Source: G963662905 sp963676415
GTDB lineage: Bacteria > Bacteroidota > Bacteroidia > Bacteroidales > WRLA01
Assembly (NCBI GenBank): GCA_963676415.1
Contig: OY781097.1
Coordinates: forward strand, 620,001 to 684,000
Length of the DNA: 64,000 nt
Direction: 5' to 3'
This document shows positions 1 to 8,899 of this stretch, one piece after another (the stretch's first letter is position 1; each line of letters opens with the position of its first letter). A model generated the notes under the pieces. That model was not told the origin of the DNA. It was given only the letters and a program-made list of their open reading frames with translations, and did not search any database. A program made the position numbers and the translations under genes.

Positions 1-450
1 CACATCAATTTCATCAAAATAAATTCTGTGCTTCCTCAGGTGCGATTTCAATGTATTGCACCAACTGCATGATGGCGTAGTATAAACACGTACGCTTTTT
101 GAAGGTTTGCCATCATCTTTTGATGCAGCAAAAAAAGCGGCATCTTCAAAAAATGTTTTATAAAATGCCGGTTCACTGCATCCTTTTACCACATTGCGGA
201 ATTTTCCATTTTCAAATTCCAGCAAAGATGGCGCGCTGGTGATACCGTATTCTTTATGGATATCGCGCACTTTGCTGACATCTGCCACGCAAACACAAGG
301 CTCGTCCACATCCGGTTCGGCTTCTTTCAGGTTGTTCAAAGAACATTCGCTTGCATCCGAGCCTCCTTTATAAAGCAAGAGGTAGGCTTTTTTGCGATCC
401 TTGATATGCGCAAGCAATTCCTGATGATTGTTAATTTCGGTTAATCTCAT
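1..450 (-). CDS. Thioredoxin-like / glutaredoxin fusion protein (3' end outside window)
   Basis: The gene runs off the left edge, so 150 residues are visible and the C-terminus is missing. Residues 1 to about 105 look like a thioredoxin fold: a cis-proline region TSAPS at 71-75 is followed by a typical beta strand (LLEFENGKF). The usual WCxxC redox site is absent and only Cys36 lies in the equivalent place (SDASECS). From residue 119 a glutaredoxin-type domain begins, with redox motif C128-S-W-C131 after strand VRVYTTP. The ATG at 450 is preceded about 10 nt upstream by a strong AGGAGGA ribosome-binding site, which is unusual for this phylum and fixes the start. The likely role is cytoplasmic thiol-disulphide exchange; the partner is unknown. 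The fold calls come from motifs only. Confidence 0.8.
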   Translation of the reverse strand, partial: MRLTEINNHQELLAHIKDRKKAYLLLYKGGSDASECSLNNLKEAEPDVDEPCVCVADVSKVRDIHKEYGITSAPSLLEFENGKFRNVVKGCSEPAFYKTFFEDAAFFAASKDDGKPSKSVRVYTTPSCSWCNTLKSHLRKHRIYFDEIDV

Positions 451-561
451 ATACTGACTTTCCTCCTGCCAGATCAATTAATATGCCATGGATTCCATAA
501 AGCAATTGGCGGAAAAAATGTCAGAAGGGCACTCATATGGAGCTATGTCAATATGACAAGT

Positions 562-1497
562 CTATAATTCGGACAATTTGTTGATCAGGTCGGGCAGCAT
601 TCGGCAGGCGGCTTTTTCGCGCCATGCTTCCACAGCCGGAATTGCAGGAATACCAAAATATGTTTTTCCTCCGGCAAGAGACTTATCCACAGCAGAAGTT
701 GCAAGGATCACTGCGCCTTTACCTATTACAAGGTCTTTGTTTATGGCCACCTTGCCCCAAATCAGGACTTCATCTTCAATACGGGTTACGCCGGCAATGG
801 CGCAATGTGCACCAATCAAGCAGTCGCGCCCGATGTAGGTATCATGGCCAACCTGTACATGGTTATCGAATTTGGTTCCCGGGCCGATGTGTGTATCGCC
901 ACTCACGCCTTTATCAATTGAGCAAAGTGCGCCAATTTCCACGCGGTCGCCCAAAACAACACGTCCACAGCTTTCAAACTTTTTCAATCCTTCTTTCCTG
1001 CGCTGGAAATAATATGCATCGGCCCCGATTACCGAATTTGAATGAATCACAACATCGTCGCCAATAACTGTATGGTCATAAACACTGACATTGGCATGAA
1101 TGAGACAGTTCTTCCCTATTTTCACATGGTTTCCAACAAACGCACCCGGCTGGATTACCGTACCTTCACCTATTTGTGCCGAAGGGCTCACCTGTGCAGA
1201 TGCCGCTTCGAAAGGCCTGTATTTCTTGACAATAGCGAGATAGGCACTAAAAGGATCGTCATTATATAATAGGGCTTTACCTTGAGGGACGGCCACTTTT
1301 TTATTGATAATGATTGTTGTTGCATTGGAGTTCAATGCTTTATCATAATACTTGGGATGATCGACAAAGGTAAGGTCACCTGCTTCGACCATATGTATTT
1401 CATTGATACCCGTGACCGGGAAATCTTCCGGTCCATCAAATTCACTACCGGTTAAGATTGCAAGTCCGGAAAGTGACAGAGGTTTTTCAAACTTCAT
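562..1497 (-). CDS. LpxD-like left-handed beta-helix acyltransferase (second paralogue)
   Basis: This 311-aa protein resembles UDP-3-O-acylglucosamine N-acyltransferase: an N-terminal domain of about 100 residues (FVDHPKYYDKAL resembles the uridine-binding domain), then hexapeptide repeats of the left-handed beta-helix. Motif VQVGHDTYIG carries the histidine that matches the catalytic His of LpxD. A bona fide lpxD lies at 5234-6256, so this is a paralogue; in other Bacteroidota a shorter LpxD-like gene also sits next to efp. It may act in lipid A or another acyl-sugar pathway, but its substrate cannot be read from the sequence. It is separated from efp by a terminator, so it is probably transcribed on its own. 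Confidence 0.82.
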   Translation of the reverse strand: MKFEKPLSLSGLAILTGSEFDGPEDFPVTGINEIHMVEAGDLTFVDHPKYYDKALNSNATTIIINKKVAVPQGKALLYNDDPFSAYLAIVKKYRPFEAASAQVSPSAQIGEGTVIQPGAFVGNHVKIGKNCLIHANVSVYDHTVIGDDVVIHSNSVIGADAYYFQRRKEGLKKFESCGRVVLGDRVEIGALCSIDKGVSGDTHIGPGTKFDNHVQVGHDTYIGRDCLIGAHCAIAGVTRIEDEVLIWGKVAINKDLVIGKGAVILATSAVDKSLAGGKTYFGIPAIPAVEAWREKAACRMLPDLINKLSEL

Positions 1498-1520
1498 AGG
1501 AAAGTAATTTTGATTAAACG

Positions 1521-1551
1521 GAAAAAAAACGGGGATATGATTTATATCCCC
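1521..1551 (-). terminator. Rho-independent terminator after efp
   Basis: On the minus strand the hairpin GGGGATAT-AAATC-ATATCCCC is followed by G and a run of eight T. It lies 26 nt after the efp stop codon and before the LpxD-like gene, so it marks the end of the efp transcript. Confidence 0.8.
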
Positions 1552-1576
1552 ATTCAGTATGCTTCAGTTTATTACA

Positions 1577-2143
1577 TTATTTTTTTACCCTTTCGGCGTA
1601 TGAACCATCGCGGGTATCAACTTTAATTATCTCGCCATTATCGATAAACAGCGGCACCCTGACTTCTGCACCGGTTTCAACTGTAGCCGGTTTCAGTGCG
1701 TTTGTGGCCGTATTACCTTTTTCGCCGGGTTCCGTATATGTAATCGCAAGCTCAACAAAAGGTGGGAGCTCACATGTGAGCGCTGTTTCGGTATCTGCAT
1801 GAAAAACAATTTCCACGCTGTTTCCTTCCTTCAGGAATTGTGGTGCATTGATGAGCCCTTCTTCGATGTAAGTCTGCTCAAAAGTTTCGTTGTTCATGAA
1901 ATGGTAGAGATCTCCATCCCTATAGAGATACTGATAAGCGCGTCGCTCAACCCGTGCTACATCAATTTTAACTCCTGAGGTAAATGTATTGGGCAGCACC
2001 TTTCCTGTTTTCAGGTTTTTTAATTTTGTGCGCACAAAAGCAGGGCCTTTCCCCGGCTTAACATGTTGAAATTCAACGATTGTATATAAATCGTTATTAA
2101 ACTCGATACATAATCCGTTTCTAAAATCAGCAGTTGTTGCCAT
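1577..2143 (-). CDS. efp: Elongation factor P
   Basis: This is translation elongation factor P (188 aa, the usual length), which binds between the ribosomal P and E sites and relieves stalling at consecutive prolines. The KOW-like N-terminal domain carries the tip loop HVKPGKGPAFV with Lys32, the position that is modified in many bacteria. The end has the conserved (F/I)DNGE.IKVDTRDGSY.ERV pattern of the third OB domain. It sits in the lipid A cluster, a usual context in Bacteroidota, 114 bp downstream of the ABC ATPase gene, and is closed by a strong terminator. No modification enzyme (EpmA/EarP) is seen in the window. Confidence 0.98.
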   Translation of the reverse strand: MATTADFRNGLCIEFNNDLYTIVEFQHVKPGKGPAFVRTKLKNLKTGKVLPNTFTSGVKIDVARVERRAYQYLYRDGDLYHFMNNETFEQTYIEEGLINAPQFLKEGNSVEIVFHADTETALTCELPPFVELAITYTEPGEKGNTATNALKPATVETGAEVRVPLFIDNGEIIKVDTRDGSYAERVKK

Positions 2144-2257
2144 ATCTAATTAATCTTTAATTGCTCAATAAAGCAGCAAAAATAAGGAAAAATATTGAAA
2201 TAAAAACCGAAAAAATGATTTTCAAAACACTAATAATCAAATAGATAAAAACCGTAG

Positions 2258-2881
2258 CTAAAAGTGAAAATCTTCAATATTGAGTTGTTGAGCACAAAAA
2301 TCATATTCTGCTTGCTGATGATTGCTGCCTATCAGGATTGTGCGCTCAGCTCCATATTGATCGATAAGTGAGCGATACCAATCAGCCGCTTCGGCATCAA
2401 GGTTTGAAAGCGGTTCGTCGAGCAAAAGCAGTCGGGAATCGGTAAGCAATGCCAGGCTCAGGCGCAAGCGCTGTTTCATCCCACTCGAGTAATGCCGTAT
2501 GTATTTATCTTTTGCGTAATTGAGGCCTGAAATATCAAGGACGTCTGAAACTTTCAGGCCATCGACAGGTTTCCGGAGTGCAAAATGAAAGCGAAGCAAC
2601 TCATTGAGGGTATATTCCTCGATTAATTCCAGATAAGGAGCAGCGAAACTAACATAGCGGAACACCATTTCTTCGGGCAATTTTTCTCCATCGGTTTGAT
2701 AAAGAATACTTCCTTCGGTAGGTACTAAAGCTGCACTGATTAATTTTAGCAGTGTACTTTTACCACTGCCATTTGCACCGCATACAGCCATGCGGTCTCC
2801 TGATTTAATATCGAGTTTCACATTTCTGAAAACCCATTGCCGGTGGAATTTCTTGCCCACATTATCCAGGCTAATCTGCAT
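2258..2881 (-). CDS. ABC transporter ATP-binding protein
   Basis: A single ABC nucleotide-binding domain of 207 aa. Walker A is GANGSGKST (35-43), the signature is YSSGMKQR (about 133-140), and Walker B is LLLLDEP with the catalytic Glu. The size and the signature resemble CcmA-like and other minimal ATPases. No permease gene is adjacent: the neighbours are lpxA (40 bp upstream) and efp. The same stand-alone ATPase occurs in the lpx cluster of other Bacteroidota, so a role in envelope biogenesis is possible, but the transported substrate and membrane partner are unknown. Confidence 0.9.
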   Translation of the reverse strand: MQISLDNVGKKFHRQWVFRNVKLDIKSGDRMAVCGANGSGKSTLLKLISAALVPTEGSILYQTDGEKLPEEMVFRYVSFAAPYLELIEEYTLNELLRFHFALRKPVDGLKVSDVLDISGLNYAKDKYIRHYSSGMKQRLRLSLALLTDSRLLLLDEPLSNLDAEAADWYRSLIDQYGAERTILIGSNHQQAEYDFCAQQLNIEDFHF

Positions 2882-2921
2882 AAGATTTTGCTCCGATTAA
2901 AATTAAGAATTAGCCTTAGGC

Positions 2922-3716
2922 TTAAAATACGTTTCGGCTGGTCGAATAACCTTTCATTATACCCCTGGAAGAACGCCCAATGAAAGAAAGGATTTCATCG
3001 CGCTCGGCTGTTGCGGGCAATTCGGCTTCGATAATGGCCACAGCCTGGCTCACATTCATTCCGCGAAGGTAGATCCTGCGGTAAATTTCCTGTATCTGGC
3101 TAATGGTTTCGTTTGAAAAACCGCGACGGCGTAGGCCAATGGAATTAACGCCCACATAGGACAAGGGCTCACGTGCAGCTTTTGTAAATGGGGGGACATC
3201 TTTACGAACGAGTGAGCCTCCTGAAATCATCACATGCGAACCAATATTAACAAATTGGTGTACAGCCGACAAACCACCAACAATTGCCCAATCGTCGATA
3301 ATAATGTGGCCGGCCAAAGTAGCTGCATTGGCCAGTATAACATTATTGCCCACAATACAGTCGTGTGCAATATGCACATAGGCCATCAAAAGGCAGTTAT
3401 CTCCAACAACAGTTTCCCAATTGGCTTTAGTACCCCTGTTGATGGTCACAAACTCACGGATGGTGGTATTGTCACCAATGCGGGCAATGGTTTCTTCGCC
3501 ATTAAATTTAAGGTCTTGGGGAATTGCTGAAATAACTGCGCCCGGGAATATCCGGCAGTTTTTGCCAATACGGGCACCTTCCATAATGGTGACATTGGAA
3601 CCAATCCAGGTTCCTTCACCGATTTCTACGTTCTTTTCAATATTAACGAAAGGCTCGATCACCACATTTTTAGCAATTTTTGCTTGGGGGTGAACATATG
3701 CTAAGGGTTGGTTCAT
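2922..3716 (-). CDS. lpxA: Acyl-ACP--UDP-N-acetylglucosamine O-acyltransferase
   Basis: First enzyme of lipid A synthesis: it moves a 3-hydroxyacyl chain from ACP to the 3-OH of UDP-GlcNAc in the cytoplasm. At 264 aa it has the family length. An N-terminal run of hexapeptide repeats is followed by the LpxA motif YVHIAHDC with His115 and His118, the second matching the catalytic His125 of the E. coli enzyme, and a helical C-terminal domain (RRRGFSNETISQIQEIYRRIY). It starts 16 bp after the lpxC-fabZ stop, so the two are very probably co-transcribed and translationally close. Confidence 0.97.
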   Translation of the reverse strand: MNQPLAYVHPQAKIAKNVVIEPFVNIEKNVEIGEGTWIGSNVTIMEGARIGKNCRIFPGAVISAIPQDLKFNGEETIARIGDNTTIREFVTINRGTKANWETVVGDNCLLMAYVHIAHDCIVGNNVILANAATLAGHIIIDDWAIVGGLSAVHQFVNIGSHVMISGGSLVRKDVPPFTKAAREPLSYVGVNSIGLRRRGFSNETISQIQEIYRRIYLRGMNVSQAVAIIEAELPATAERDEILSFIGRSSRGIMKGYSTSRNVF

Positions 3717-3732
3717 AATATTCTGATTTCGC

Positions 3733-5121
3733 TTATTGCTTGTTTTTAACTATTTGCGCAAGCATTTCTGCTTCCATAACTACCTGCCCACCAACATATG
3801 CTTTACCGGCCATATTGCACAGCCCACGTCGTATTGGCGATATTAAGTCCAAACGGAATACCAGTGTATCTCCGGGGACTACTTTTTGCCTGAATTTGGC
3901 ATTTTCTATTTTCAAAAAATAAGTTACATAATTCTCAGGATCGGGTGTGTTGGCCAATGCCAGTATTCCACCGCATTGCGCCATCGATTCAATCTGAAGT
4001 ACTGCAGGCATAACCGGTTCATCAGGGAAATGCCCCACAAAGAAGCCTTCGTTCATTGTAACATTCTTAAGCCCAACAACATATGTTTCGCTCATTTCCA
4101 AAATTTTATCTACCAAAAGGAAAGGAGGACGGTGCGGGAGCATTTTTTTGATATCGTTGATATCGTATAAAGGCTTCTTGTTCAGATCGAGGGTTGGAAT
4201 TTCGCTTTGTTTTATTTCGCGCCGGATACTGGCCTTAATTTTACGACCAAATTCCACGTTGGAAGCATGGCCCGGTCGTGTGGCAATAATGTGCGCATTA
4301 TATTTATAACCTACCAAAGCCAGGTCTCCGATTACATCCAGGAGTTTATGCCGTGCAGGTTCATTTTGAAAATGAAGCTCTACGTTATTTAAAATACCCT
4401 CCTGCATGACATCAACACGAGGCTTGTTAAAAAACTGGGAGAGGCGGTCAAGCTCTTCTCGCGAAACCATACGGTTTACAAAAACAATGGCATTATCCAG
4501 ATCGCCTCCTTTTATGAGGTTATGCTCAATAAGATGTTCCAGTTCGTGCAGAAAAACAAAAGTACGGCAAGGGGCAATTTCTTTTGCAAAGTCCTCAACC
4601 TGGTTCAGGTTGGCATTTTGGGTATCCAACACTTTTGAACCATAATCGATCATTACGCTAAAACGGTTTGTTTCTGAAGGGAGCGCAATATATTCGACAC
4701 CTTTTTTCGGATCTGAATACACTATTGGTGCTGCCAATTTGTGCAGCGTACGCGCTTTGGATTGCATGGCTATACCCGCTTTTTCGAAAGCCTCTATATA
4801 AAAACGTGAGCTTCCGTCCAGGATTGGCATTTCGGGCGCATTTACTTCAACGGTCATATTATCGATTCCCATTCCATAAGCGGCAGCCATCATATGCTCA
4901 ATGGTTCCGATTTTGACCCCTTTGACTTCCAGGGTTGTACCGCGTGAAGTATCGGTAACCAGATCGACATCCGCAGGAATTTTTACCGGTTCTTCCAAAT
5001 CGGTACGCAGAAAAATGATGCCCTGGTCTTCGGCAGCAGGTTTAAACTTCACTTTAACTTCCAGTCCCGTATGCAATCCGATGCCGGAAAGTTCAATTTC
5101 AGTTTTAAGCGTTCTTTGCAT
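3733..5121 (-). CDS. lpxC-fabZ: Bifunctional UDP-3-O-acyl-N-acetylglucosamine deacetylase / 3-hydroxyacyl-ACP dehydratase
   Basis: A fusion of 462 aa that is typical of Bacteroidota. Residues 1 to about 310 are LpxC, the zinc deacetylase that commits the pathway to lipid A: TIEHMMAAAYG supplies His76, and RHKLLDVIGDL supplies His258 and Asp262, the three zinc ligands. Residues about 320-462 are FabZ, a hot-dog dehydratase of fatty-acid elongation, with GHFPDEPVMPAVLQIESMAQ (catalytic His364 and Glu378). An upstream in-frame start at 5175 would add 18 hydrophobic residues not expected in LpxC; MQRTLKTEIELSG at 5121 matches the family start, so I chose it. Confidence 0.97.
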   Translation of the reverse strand: MQRTLKTEIELSGIGLHTGLEVKVKFKPAAEDQGIIFLRTDLEEPVKIPADVDLVTDTSRGTTLEVKGVKIGTIEHMMAAAYGMGIDNMTVEVNAPEMPILDGSSRFYIEAFEKAGIAMQSKARTLHKLAAPIVYSDPKKGVEYIALPSETNRFSVMIDYGSKVLDTQNANLNQVEDFAKEIAPCRTFVFLHELEHLIEHNLIKGGDLDNAIVFVNRMVSREELDRLSQFFNKPRVDVMQEGILNNVELHFQNEPARHKLLDVIGDLALVGYKYNAHIIATRPGHASNVEFGRKIKASIRREIKQSEIPTLDLNKKPLYDINDIKKMLPHRPPFLLVDKILEMSETYVVGLKNVTMNEGFFVGHFPDEPVMPAVLQIESMAQCGGILALANTPDPENYVTYFLKIENAKFRQKVVPGDTLVFRLDLISPIRRGLCNMAGKAYVGGQVVMEAEMLAQIVKNKQ

Positions 5122-5233
5122 ATTATAAATTATTTCAGCTTGCAAAATTAATAAAATAGGTGCTATAAAAAACAAAGAGCATCCAACCTACGTTAAATAC
5201 TCTGAATCAATTACTTATAAAAGACCATCCTGA

Positions 5234-6256
5234 TTATTCCGCTTTTTCCTTAGCTTCAAGATCATCAACACGTTTCAATAAACGCGCTAAGTTCCTGAAA
5301 ATAACATAAGCTTTTTTATAACGTTTGATCTCCATCGCGGGGCTGCCCATAACCACCTGTCCGTCGGGGATATTAGTACTTACACCTGATTGTGCGGCTA
5401 TCATGGCACCATTGCCAACCTTCAGATGACCCACAACACCTACCTGTCCTCCCATCATAACATTGCTGCCTATAACTGATGAACCGCTTATTCCGCTTTG
5501 AGCCGCGATCACTGTATTGGATCCAATAATCGCATTATGGCCTGTCTGTATCAAATTATCAAGCTTGGCCCCTTTGCAAATAACCGTTGACCCCAAGGTA
5601 GCCCTGTCGATGCAAGTGTTAGCTCCTATTTCGACATGATCTTCAATAACCACATTGCCAATCTGGGGCAATTTGTCGTAAGTGCCATCGTGCGGTGCAA
5701 ATCCAAAACCGTCGGCTCCAATCACAGAACCCGAATGAATAATGCACTCATCGCCAATAATACAGTCCTGATAAATTTTTACCCCCGGATGTATCACGGA
5801 ATTCTTCCCGATTTTCACATTTGATCCAATAAATACCTGCGGATAGATGCAAACATTATCGCCAAGTACAGCACCACTCTGAATTACAGTGAAATCGCCA
5901 ATAGAAACATTATCGCCAATTTTTATATCTCCTTCCAAGGAAGCTTTCTTTGAAATTATGGCTTTTGGCTTTCGGGCATCATTATAAAACTGAAGCAACT
6001 TGCCAAATGCAACATAAGCATTTTTAACCCGAACCAATGTCGCCTGCACTGCATGCTCCAACTTAAGGCCTTCATTTACAAGAACCACAGAAGCATTGGT
6101 TGTATATATAAAATGAGTGTATTTGGGATTGGACAGGAAAGAAAGATCTCCTTCCTTTCCTTCTTCAATTTTTGCCAGACTCCGGATCAGGGCTTGTGCA
6201 TTTCCTTCGATTTGCCCGCTGACCACATCGGCAATTTGCTGCGCAGTAAACTCCAT
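5234..6256 (-). CDS. lpxD: UDP-3-O-(3-hydroxyacyl)glucosamine N-acyltransferase
   Basis: Third acyl-transfer step of lipid A synthesis. The protein has 340 aa from the chosen start: a uridine-binding N-terminal domain (about 1-105; DLSFLSNPKYTHF), a long left-handed beta-helix of hexapeptide repeats, and a helical C-terminus rich in Lys and Glu. LIQTGHNAIIGSNTVI holds the catalytic histidine. The chosen start MEFTAQQIA (6256) matches the family; an in-frame ATG 15 nt upstream is possible. This is the first gene of the lpx operon. No clear TAnnTTTG promoter was found in front of it. Confidence 0.97.
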   Translation of the reverse strand: MEFTAQQIADVVSGQIEGNAQALIRSLAKIEEGKEGDLSFLSNPKYTHFIYTTNASVVLVNEGLKLEHAVQATLVRVKNAYVAFGKLLQFYNDARKPKAIISKKASLEGDIKIGDNVSIGDFTVIQSGAVLGDNVCIYPQVFIGSNVKIGKNSVIHPGVKIYQDCIIGDECIIHSGSVIGADGFGFAPHDGTYDKLPQIGNVVIEDHVEIGANTCIDRATLGSTVICKGAKLDNLIQTGHNAIIGSNTVIAAQSGISGSSVIGSNVMMGGQVGVVGHLKVGNGAMIAAQSGVSTNIPDGQVVMGSPAMEIKRYKKAYVIFRNLARLLKRVDDLEAKEKAE

Positions 6257-6430
6257 AAAAATAGCTTTCAATCAAAAGTGCCTGCAATATTATCAAATAT
6301 TTGCCTTTGAATCAATTTTATTAAAGCAAGCAGGCATGTTGGGTCTATAAAATTTTACGAAAAAAATGTATTTTCTCATCAATATGTTGCATTACAAAAA
6401 TAATCCCACAGTAAAAAACATTAGAAAAAT

Positions 6431-6798
6431 GGTTCTACTAGGAATTTCGTGAAAAGACAAACTGTTAAATCTCTTACAGGTTCCTCCTTCCCATAGCTAC
6501 CGGAATTCCTCATGCTTGGTCTCATCTCCCTTTAACAAACGTTCATCAAGGTCTTTGAGCGTCTTGTGGTAAGCATAGCCGAACCAAGCGAGAAGCCGCA
6601 TTTGCCTTAAACTCTTAATAAACAGTTCATTCCGTCCGGAACAAGGCCAAACGAGGTGATTAAGGCATTGCCCCGATAGCTATCGGGTGATAGTAATCTG
6701 ATGGAGATCAGATTTTTTGCATAAATAATCTATTAATATATCTCTGGATGTTTTTAATCTCAAACTATATGATTAACCACGAAATTCTTAGTAGAACC
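6431..6798. mobile_element. MITE-like element with 21-bp terminal inverted repeats and 8-bp target duplication
   Basis: In the 806-bp gap between lpxD and the ClC gene lies a 368-bp unit. Its ends are inverted repeats: GGTTCTACTAGGAATTTCGT+G at 6431-6451 and its complement at 6778-6798, matching at 20 of 21 positions. The octamer AGAAAAAT occurs directly outside both ends (6423-6430 and 6799-6806), as expected for an 8-bp target-site duplication. No transposase fits inside; only a minus-strand open frame of about 60 codons of unknown meaning, ending near 6510, and a perfect palindrome CCCGATAGCTATCGGG near 6673. The GGTTCT ends and 8-bp duplication are compatible with IS6- or IS1595-type mobilisation, which is inference. 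Confidence 0.75.
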
Positions 6799-7036
6799 AG
6801 AAAAATAATTGTTCGACCTTAAAAGCATTTTACGGTCAACACTAATGTATTTACCTGCCCGTTAAGGCATGATCAGATTTTAGCACATCACAACAATTAA
6901 CACAAAGCTTCACAGGTTTACCGCCACACACAGAACATAAAATATCGTCATAAGATACTGATTATCATCCATATAATCAATTAGAGCAAATTTATGGGGC
7001 TGCATAATCTACAATGCTTCTAAATAGAAATAGATG

Positions 7037-7044
7037 TACTTTTG
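7037..7044 (+). promoter_or_regulatory. -7 promoter box of the ClC gene
   Basis: TACTTTTG matches the Bacteroidota -7 consensus TAnnTTTG and lies 19 nt before the ATG at 7063. It overlaps a possible in-frame TTG start at 7042, which argues against that start. No good -33 box is visible. Confidence 0.45.
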
Positions 7045-7062
7045 CCGTCGGAAATTATACTC

Positions 7063-8832
7063 ATGAAAAGTTTTACAGCACGCCTTCATAAGTGGCGGAT
7101 CAAAAATATTCAGAACCAGCAATTCGTATTGCTGCTCAGCCTGATCATTGGCATACTCAGTGGACTGGCTGCCATTATTTTAAAAAACACAGTTTATTAT
7201 ACACATTATTTTCTTACTAACGATTTTGATTTCCAGGAAGACAATATTTTGTATCTCACTTTACCACTGATAGGTATTATATTAACTGTTTTATATATAC
7301 GTTTTTTTGTTAAAGACGACATTGGCCATGGTATCTCAAAAATCCTGTATTCCATCAGTAAACGTAGTGCTTTAATCAGGCCGCACAACAATTATTCGAG
7401 CATGGCTGCCAGTACAATAACCGTTGGATTTGGTGGTTCTGTTGGCCTGGAGGCGCCTATAGTCCTCACAGGCAGTGCGATCGGGTCGAGCATTGGGCGC
7501 TTTATGCGCATGAATTACCGTACGCGCATGTTGTTGATTGGCTGTGGCGCTGCCGGAGCAATTGCCGGGATCTTCAAAGCTCCGATTGCAGGTATTGTTT
7601 TTGTTATTGAAGTTTTGATGCTGGACCTCACACTGGCCACATTGCTCCCTTTACTTATTTCTGCGGTAACTGCTTCTGTTGTAGCGTTTTTCCTAATGGG
7701 AAAAGGCGTCCTGTTTTCTTTCGAATTACTTCACCCTTTTCAACTGGGAGATTTGCCTTACTATCTGATACTCGGTGTAATGAGCGGCCTGGTCAGCTTG
7801 TATTTTACGCGCATGACAATGTATGCCGAGAACCAAATGAAACGAATACAAAGCACCTACCTCAAAGCAATTAGCGGAGGAGTCATCCTGGGCGTACTTA
7901 TTTTTGTATTTCCATCACTTTTTGGCGAAGGCTATGAGGCGTTGAAAGATATTCTGGCAGGGCATGGCGAAGAGATTGTTAACAAAAGTATTTTTTCTGG
8001 CATAGGTAATTCGGAGCTGTTTTTCCTTGTTGTCCTCTTATTGATTATGGGCTTCAAAGTGGTTGCCACAGCCGTTACAACCGGCGCAGGAGGTGTTGGG
8101 GGAATTTTTGCCCCCAGTTTGTTTATGGGCGGCCTGACCGGACTTTTTACCGCACGATTAATCAACTTTTTTGCCGTTTCAAAAGTAACGGAAAGCCATT
8201 TTGCACTGGTGGGAATGGCGGGTGTAATGGCTGGTGTAATGCATGCCCCGCTTACCGGTATTTTTCTTATCGCTGAAATTACAGGTGGCTATCAACTGTT
8301 TACACCTTTGATGATCACAGCAACGATTGCCTATCTGACCATACACTATTTTGAGCCCCACAGCATCTACACCAAACGTCTAGCAGCACGTGGGGAATTG
8401 ATCACGCACGACAAAGACAAAGCCATGCTCACTCTGCTGAAAGTAAACCAGCTTATCGAAAAAAACTTTATTTGTGTAAAAGCCAACGACAGTTTAGGCG
8501 ATTTTGTGAAAACTGTTGCAAAATCCAAAAGAAATATTTTCCCGGTAATTTCCGACGAGGGCGACTTTGTTGGGGTTGTTTTTATCAATGATGTAAGGCA
8601 TGTCATCTTCCAATCCGAAATGTATGAAAAAGTTTTTGTGCGTGACCTGATGTTTATGCCCAACGAAAAAGTAAGCCCCAACGATTCAATGGAAGACGTT
8701 GCCAAAATATTCCAAAAAACAAGCCATTACAATATACCGGTCATTGAAAACGGGAAATATATTGGCTTCGTTTCAAGAGCCAATGTTTTTAGTGCCTACC
8801 GCAAAATGCTCCGGGATTTATCAGGCGAATAA
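7063..8832 (+). CDS. ClC-family chloride channel or H+/Cl- antiporter with CBS pair
   Basis: An inner-membrane protein of 589 aa. Residues about 15-430 form the ClC fold of some 18 helices with its three signature regions: GFGGSVGLEAP carries the gating glutamate that corresponds to Glu148 of the E. coli antiporter, and GAGGVGGIFAPSLFMGG is the GxFxP motif of the anion pathway. Residues about 455-585 are two CBS motifs (NIFPVISDEGDFVG and YNIPVIENGKYIG), which usually sense adenine nucleotides or ionic strength. Whether it is a channel or an exchanger cannot be decided here. A TTG codon at 7042 is in frame, but it sits inside the likely -7 box, so the ATG at 7063 is preferred. Confidence 0.93.
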   Translation: MKSFTARLHKWRIKNIQNQQFVLLLSLIIGILSGLAAIILKNTVYYTHYFLTNDFDFQEDNILYLTLPLIGIILTVLYIRFFVKDDIGHGISKILYSISKRSALIRPHNNYSSMAASTITVGFGGSVGLEAPIVLTGSAIGSSIGRFMRMNYRTRMLLIGCGAAGAIAGIFKAPIAGIVFVIEVLMLDLTLATLLPLLISAVTASVVAFFLMGKGVLFSFELLHPFQLGDLPYYLILGVMSGLVSLYFTRMTMYAENQMKRIQSTYLKAISGGVILGVLIFVFPSLFGEGYEALKDILAGHGEEIVNKSIFSGIGNSELFFLVVLLLIMGFKVVATAVTTGAGGVGGIFAPSLFMGGLTGLFTARLINFFAVSKVTESHFALVGMAGVMAGVMHAPLTGIFLIAEITGGYQLFTPLMITATIAYLTIHYFEPHSIYTKRLAARGELITHDKDKAMLTLLKVNQLIEKNFICVKANDSLGDFVKTVAKSKRNIFPVISDEGDFVGVVFINDVRHVIFQSEMYEKVFVRDLMFMPNEKVSPNDSMEDVAKIFQKTSHYNIPVIENGKYIGFVSRANVFSAYRKMLRDLSGE

Positions 8833-8849
8833 TTTATTATATGACCCCC

Positions 8850-8878
8850 TTGGGATTTTCACCCAAATTGTACCTTTG
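8850..8878 (+). promoter_or_regulatory. Bacteroidota-type promoter of pdxJ
   Basis: A TTG (8850-8852) stands 18 nt before TACCTTTG (8871-8878), a good fit to the -33 TTTG / -7 TAnnTTTG pattern of this phylum. The pdxJ ATG follows 21 nt later. Confidence 0.6.
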
Positions 8879-8899
8879 CCCCAAATTTGAAACCATCAC

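Noticed and set aside
6500..6690. Minus-strand frame of about 60 codons inside the 6431-6798 element
   Set aside because: It has no start context and no recognised family; it might be a decayed transposase end, but that cannot be shown.
7042..7062. TTG start for the ClC gene
   Set aside because: The codon lies within the probable -7 box TACTTTTG, so it would not be inside the transcript.
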